Shown here: piece by piece, positions 60,876 through 64,000 of the stretch
Position numbering within the stretch: position 1 is the first letter of the stretch
Layout: every line of letters starts with the position of its first letter
Source of the DNA: Marinomonas agarivorans
GTDB lineage: Bacteria; Pseudomonadota; Gammaproteobacteria; Pseudomonadales; Marinomonadaceae
Assembly (NCBI GenBank): GCA_002173415.2
Contig: NHNK02000006.1
Location: 1-64,000 of the forward strand
Direction of reading: 5' to 3'
DNA length: 64,000 nt
Position numbers and translations under genes: made by a program
Notes under the pieces: model-generated
The model's database searches: none
Seen by the model: only the letters and a program-made list of their open reading frames with translations
What the model was told of the DNA's origin: nothing

Positions 60876-62093
60876 TTACCTTCTATGGGCTAATGCTGTT
60901 TTTGTACAATCTTCGGTTATTTTTTCTTGCTCTTCATCCAAAATTGCTTGTGGAAATTGGCCCATAAAACAGCAGCAAATGCCTTCTCCTATCATGGTTC
61001 TTGGCCCCAAAGGGTGCGCTATATGTCGATAAACGCCGTGGCTATGACCGTGGTCATGGTGATGATGGCTGTGGCCATGATTGTGACTGTGATGTTCATG
61101 GCTATGGCCATGATCATGCGTATGGTCATGATGATGAACATGATCGGATACAGACAAGCCCTGCGTATCATCTTCTGGGTCAATATATTCCGCATGATGA
61201 TGGTGGACGTCCACTTCCCCAGCCGCCAGACGACGCTGAAATGAATGCATCAATGTCTCTTCTGTCATGGCGTGACTGGGCGACATTATTTCCAATACCC
61301 GATTTTCAAACGCATCAATTACTTTTGGATGGTCATTTAAATAAGGCGTTTGAATAAATTCAATATCAGAGTATTCTGCCGCGACCTTATCCACATAGCC
61401 TTGAATACGTTTTATCAAACGTCCTGTAAACAAAAAGTACGGCGCAACGACAATACGCTTAAAACCAAGTTTGACAAGTCTTTCCAAGCCTTCGCCAACT
61501 GAGGGATACGTCACACCAGAATACACGGTATCGGCCCAACCAAAGCCCATATTTTCATTAACGATGCGCGTCAGTTTTGCCGCTTCGGCATTGGCTTGGG
61601 TGTCGGATGTGCCGCGTCCAACAACAACCAGCATTGTGTCATACAAGCTGTCTGGCGCATGGTTTGGGTCTATGCCTAATGATTCGTAAATACGAGCTTG
61701 AAACGCATCAATCATGTCATCTTGCAGGCCAAGTTCGCGGCCATAAGTTACCTCAACCGAGGCCGTTTTATCAGCAAAGGTCGTCAGAACAGAAGGAATA
61801 TCATTTTTCGCATGCGTCGCTGCAAACAACATACCCGGCACAGCGTAAATGTGCTCGACTCCTTGGGCGACTAATTGGTTAAGGCCCATGTGAATATTCG
61901 GAGCGGAAAACTCAAGAAAACCATATTCAACAGGCATATCAGGGAATCGGGCTTTTAAGCCTTTTGCCACTAAACCAAATTCACGCTCAGCATCCTTGTC
62001 TCGGCTGCCATGCCCACAAATCATGATGCCCGCTTTCTTTGCTGGCACAGTTGCATTATCAAGGCCTTCTACATGTGTGTTTGTGTATTTCAT
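60876..62093 (-). CDS. cbiX: sirohydrochlorin cobaltochelatase CbiX with His-rich region
   Basis: CbiX inserts cobalt into sirohydrochlorin early in anaerobic-type cobalamin synthesis. The 405-residue protein has two CbiX/CbiK-like halves: the first with MICGHGSRDKDA (about 24-35), the second with VVGRGTSDTQANAEA. After about residue 295 comes a His-rich segment of some 60 residues, with many HHDH/GHSH units. Then come ICCCF cysteines (about 370-375), like the MxCxxC-type iron-sulfur end seen in some long CbiX proteins. The His stretch may store or present cobalt. It is 63 bases downstream of cobN on the same strand. Confidence 0.9.
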   Translation of the reverse strand: MKYTNTHVEGLDNATVPAKKAGIMICGHGSRDKDAEREFGLVAKGLKARFPDMPVEYGFLEFSAPNIHMGLNQLVAQGVEHIYAVPGMLFAATHAKNDIPSVLTTFADKTASVEVTYGRELGLQDDMIDAFQARIYESLGIDPNHAPDSLYDTMLVVVGRGTSDTQANAEAAKLTRIVNENMGFGWADTVYSGVTYPSVGEGLERLVKLGFKRIVVAPYFLFTGRLIKRIQGYVDKVAAEYSDIEFIQTPYLNDHPKVIDAFENRVLEIMSPSHAMTEETLMHSFQRRLAAGEVDVHHHHAEYIDPEDDTQGLSVSDHVHHHDHTHDHGHSHEHHSHNHGHSHHHHDHGHSHGVYRHIAHPLGPRTMIGEGICCCFMGQFPQAILDEEQEKITEDCTKTALAHRR

Positions 62094-62156
62094 GAGGTGT
62101 ACTCTATTTTCTCTATCAATTTTAATGAGTCTTTAATCAGTGATTATTATAATGAC

Positions 62157-64000
62157 TTAATTTGCTTGCTCTTGCTGCTGATCCAAATCAAGCAACAAGT
62201 CTTGGAGGCGTTCAGCATAATTCGCCTCATCTTGCCACATCCCTCGCTGGCAGGCTTCTAATAAACGTTCTGCCATTTCCTCCAACGCATTGGGGTTTGC
62301 TTGCCTTAAAAAGGCCTGATTATTGCTGTCGAATAATAAGGTGTCGCATATTTTTTCATATTGATAATCGGCAACAAGGTCCGTAGTCGCATCATAAGCA
62401 AATAAGTAATCTACGGTTGCAGCCATTTCAAAGGCGCCTTTATAGCCATGTTCTTGCATGGCATGAATCCATTTTGGGTTAAGCACTCTGGAACGAATTA
62501 CCCGATTCAGCTCTTCTTGCAGTGTCCGTACTTTTGGTATTGCTGGGTTAGAGTGATCATTATGATAAACCTCTGGCGTAGCATGGCCATATGCTCGCAC
62601 GGCATTGGTCATACCACCTTGAAACTGATAATAATCGTCAGAGTCCAGTAAATCATGTTCTCGATTATCTTGATTTTGCACTACCGCTTCTAATTGAGAA
62701 AGCTGGTGCACAAAAGCGTTTTTTGCTTCAATGCCATCAAAGTGACCTTGGGCATTTTTAACACCATAAGCATAGCCTCCCCAGTTGACATAAGCTTCGG
62801 CTAAATCTGCACTTGTGTCCCAACAGCCTTCATCAATCAGCCCTTGTAAACCAGCGCCATAAGCCCCCGGTTTACTACCAAACACGCGATAACTTGCCTG
62901 TTGACGTGCTTGCTCAAGTGACATGCCTTGTTGTTGCAACTTTTTTGTTTGAGATTCGATGTTGGCACGAATTGTATTGTCTTGCCCTGGCTCTTCATAG
63001 GCGGCAATGGCTTCCACCGCTTTCTGATACAGACGCATCACATTGGCAAAGGCATCACGAAAAAAGCCAGATACACGTAGGGTCACGTCAACCCTCGGTC
63101 GCCCAAGCAACATACAGGGTATAACCTCAATGTCTACCACCCGATTTGAGCCTTCGGCCCACACTGGTCGTACTCCCATCAAGGCTAACGCTTGAGCAAT
63201 ATCATCGCCGCCTGTGCGCATGGTTGCCGTCCCCCAAACAGACAAGCCAAGCGTTCTCGGGTAATCGCCATGCTTTTGTAGATGACGTTCGATCAGTGCC
63301 TGTGCCGACTTTTCCCCTAAGGCCCAAGCGGCAGCAGATGGAATTGCCCGATTATCAACAGAGAAAAAATTACGCCCTGTTGGCAAGGTATCCAATCGAC
63401 CTCGGGTTGGTGCACCACTGGGCCCTGGTGGAATAAAGCCAGCATTCAAGCCGGTTATAATGGCATCAATTTCAGCCATCGCACTCTGTTGTAAGGCAGG
63501 GATTAACATATGACGGGCCTGTTGTAGCACCAAATGTGTTGCGGGATAATTCGCTTGCAATTCACGCTCATTTAGAAGGTGGTGTTGTGGCATATCCAAT
63601 CGTTGTTCTACGCTAAATAGTTGTTCCATGCTCAATAAATGGCATTTTATAAGTTCTACCGCACAACGCTCCAGTCGTTCTTTGGTGTCCGCATGGGTTC
63701 GCCACGAGGCGGAATCCAGCATTTGCAATACCTCTGGTTGTGGCCCATGCCAATCAGAGACGTCCACAGCCATAGGGTTAAAATCCAGTGCTGGCACTAA
63801 AAAGCCAAAATCTTGCGCTAGCGCTTGAATAATACCCATGTCCTGAGGTTCTTTCCCTCTTGGTAAACGCAGTAATGCCACCAGAGTATCCGCCAATTTA
63901 TCTAATGCCGGCAATTGCCCTAAACGATGCAAACCATAGCGAATTTGCGCATCTTTAATTTCACACAGATAAGTATCTAATGACATTAATAGTGCATCGT
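62157..64000 (-). CDS. cobN: cobaltochelatase subunit CobN, C-terminal part
   Basis: The visible 613 residues are the C-terminal half of CobN, the large ATP-dependent subunit of the aerobic-type cobalt chelatase. The frame is open to the right edge (first visible residues D-A-L-L-M-S-L-D-T-Y-L-C), so the ATG at 63986 is internal and the true start lies outside. Motifs such as GRNFFSVDNRAIPSAAAWALG, GVRPVWAEGSNRVVD and VDYLFAYDATTD are typical. CobN is normally about 1200-1300 residues. It pairs oddly with CbiX, an enzyme of the other (early cobalt insertion) route. Confidence 0.95.
   Translation of the reverse strand, partial: DALLMSLDTYLCEIKDAQIRYGLHRLGQLPALDKLADTLVALLRLPRGKEPQDMGIIQALAQDFGFLVPALDFNPMAVDVSDWHGPQPEVLQMLDSASWRTHADTKERLERCAVELIKCHLLSMEQLFSVEQRLDMPQHHLLNERELQANYPATHLVLQQARHMLIPALQQSAMAEIDAIITGLNAGFIPPGPSGAPTRGRLDTLPTGRNFFSVDNRAIPSAAAWALGEKSAQALIERHLQKHGDYPRTLGLSVWGTATMRTGGDDIAQALALMGVRPVWAEGSNRVVDIEVIPCMLLGRPRVDVTLRVSGFFRDAFANVMRLYQKAVEAIAAYEEPGQDNTIRANIESQTKKLQQQGMSLEQARQQASYRVFGSKPGAYGAGLQGLIDEGCWDTSADLAEAYVNWGGYAYGVKNAQGHFDGIEAKNAFVHQLSQLEAVVQNQDNREHDLLDSDDYYQFQGGMTNAVRAYGHATPEVYHNDHSNPAIPKVRTLQEELNRVIRSRVLNPKWIHAMQEHGYKGAFEMAATVDYLFAYDATTDLVADYQYEKICDTLLFDSNNQAFLRQANPNALEEMAERLLEACQRGMWQDEANYAERLQDLLLDLDQQQEQAN

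Noticed and set aside
61001-61357. 118-codon plus-strand frame rich in His, Asp and Gly opposite cbiX
   Set aside because: The composition is the mirror of the His-rich CbiX coding region; no ribosome-binding site.

Overview
The window is one continuous stretch of bacterial chromosome, moderately AT-rich. It looks like a marine gammaproteobacterium of the Oceanospirillales, and Marinomonas is my best guess. That guess is inferred from gene content and gene order, not from a search. Several gammaproteobacterial blocks are intact: ihfB-lapA-lapB-pyrF, recC-recB-recD, clpS-clpA beside a cold-shock gene, and rluE-nudJ-mnmA-hflD-purB followed by roxA. I saw no insertion sequence, prophage, integrase or CRISPR array. 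The only clearly accessory modules are a RES/Xre toxin-antitoxin pair, two secreted glycoside hydrolases and a glycosyltransferase/phosphatase pair.

Layout. 0-5 kb: tRNA-Val, a YciA-type thioesterase, uvrB and a SulP anion transporter. 5-13 kb: a ComEA-like protein, pyrF, lapB, lapA and ihfB on the minus strand, ppa on the plus strand, trxB, a MoeB/ThiF-type adenylyltransferase and gsk (nucleoside kinase). 13-25 kb: cheW, trpS and a tightly overlapping recCBD operon. 25-31 kb: a chemoreceptor, tRNA-Ala, the RES/Xre pair, clpA and clpS. 31-41 kb, mostly plus strand: a cold-shock protein, rluE, nudJ, mnmA, hflD, purB, roxA, a GNAT acetyltransferase, fklB (minus), a 63-residue membrane protein behind a Fur-box promoter, and topB. 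41-56 kb: a GH5 mannanase-like enzyme with a CBM2 domain, a LysE exporter, an unrecognised membrane-anchored protein, a PiT phosphate transporter, sdaA, folE, folM, a glycosyltransferase/PAP2 pair, a GH-A clan glycosidase and pldA. 56-64 kb: two convergent c-di-GMP proteins (one degenerate, one apparently intact) and cbiX-cobN for cobalamin synthesis, with cobN cut by the window edge.

How genes work together. RecBCD and UvrB act in DNA repair. ClpS feeds N-end-rule substrates to ClpA. LapA and LapB tune lipopolysaccharide synthesis. RluE, MnmA and RoxA modify the translation apparatus. FolE and FolM fit a pterin (tetrahydromonapterin) route. CbiX and CobN load cobalt into the corrin ring. The two secreted glycosidases suggest use of plant or algal polysaccharides.

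The most striking non-gene signal is a set of short tandem duplications with periods of 14-21 bp. They occur at ten or so places: in linkers of RecB, RecC, RecD and PldA, at the end of gsk, and in spacers before recC, after the chemoreceptor, after nudJ and before the phosphate transporter. The second is a promoter whose 17-bp spacer holds a near-perfect Fur box in front of an unrecognised small membrane protein. The third is a REC-GGDEF-EAL protein that has lost key residues in all three domains.
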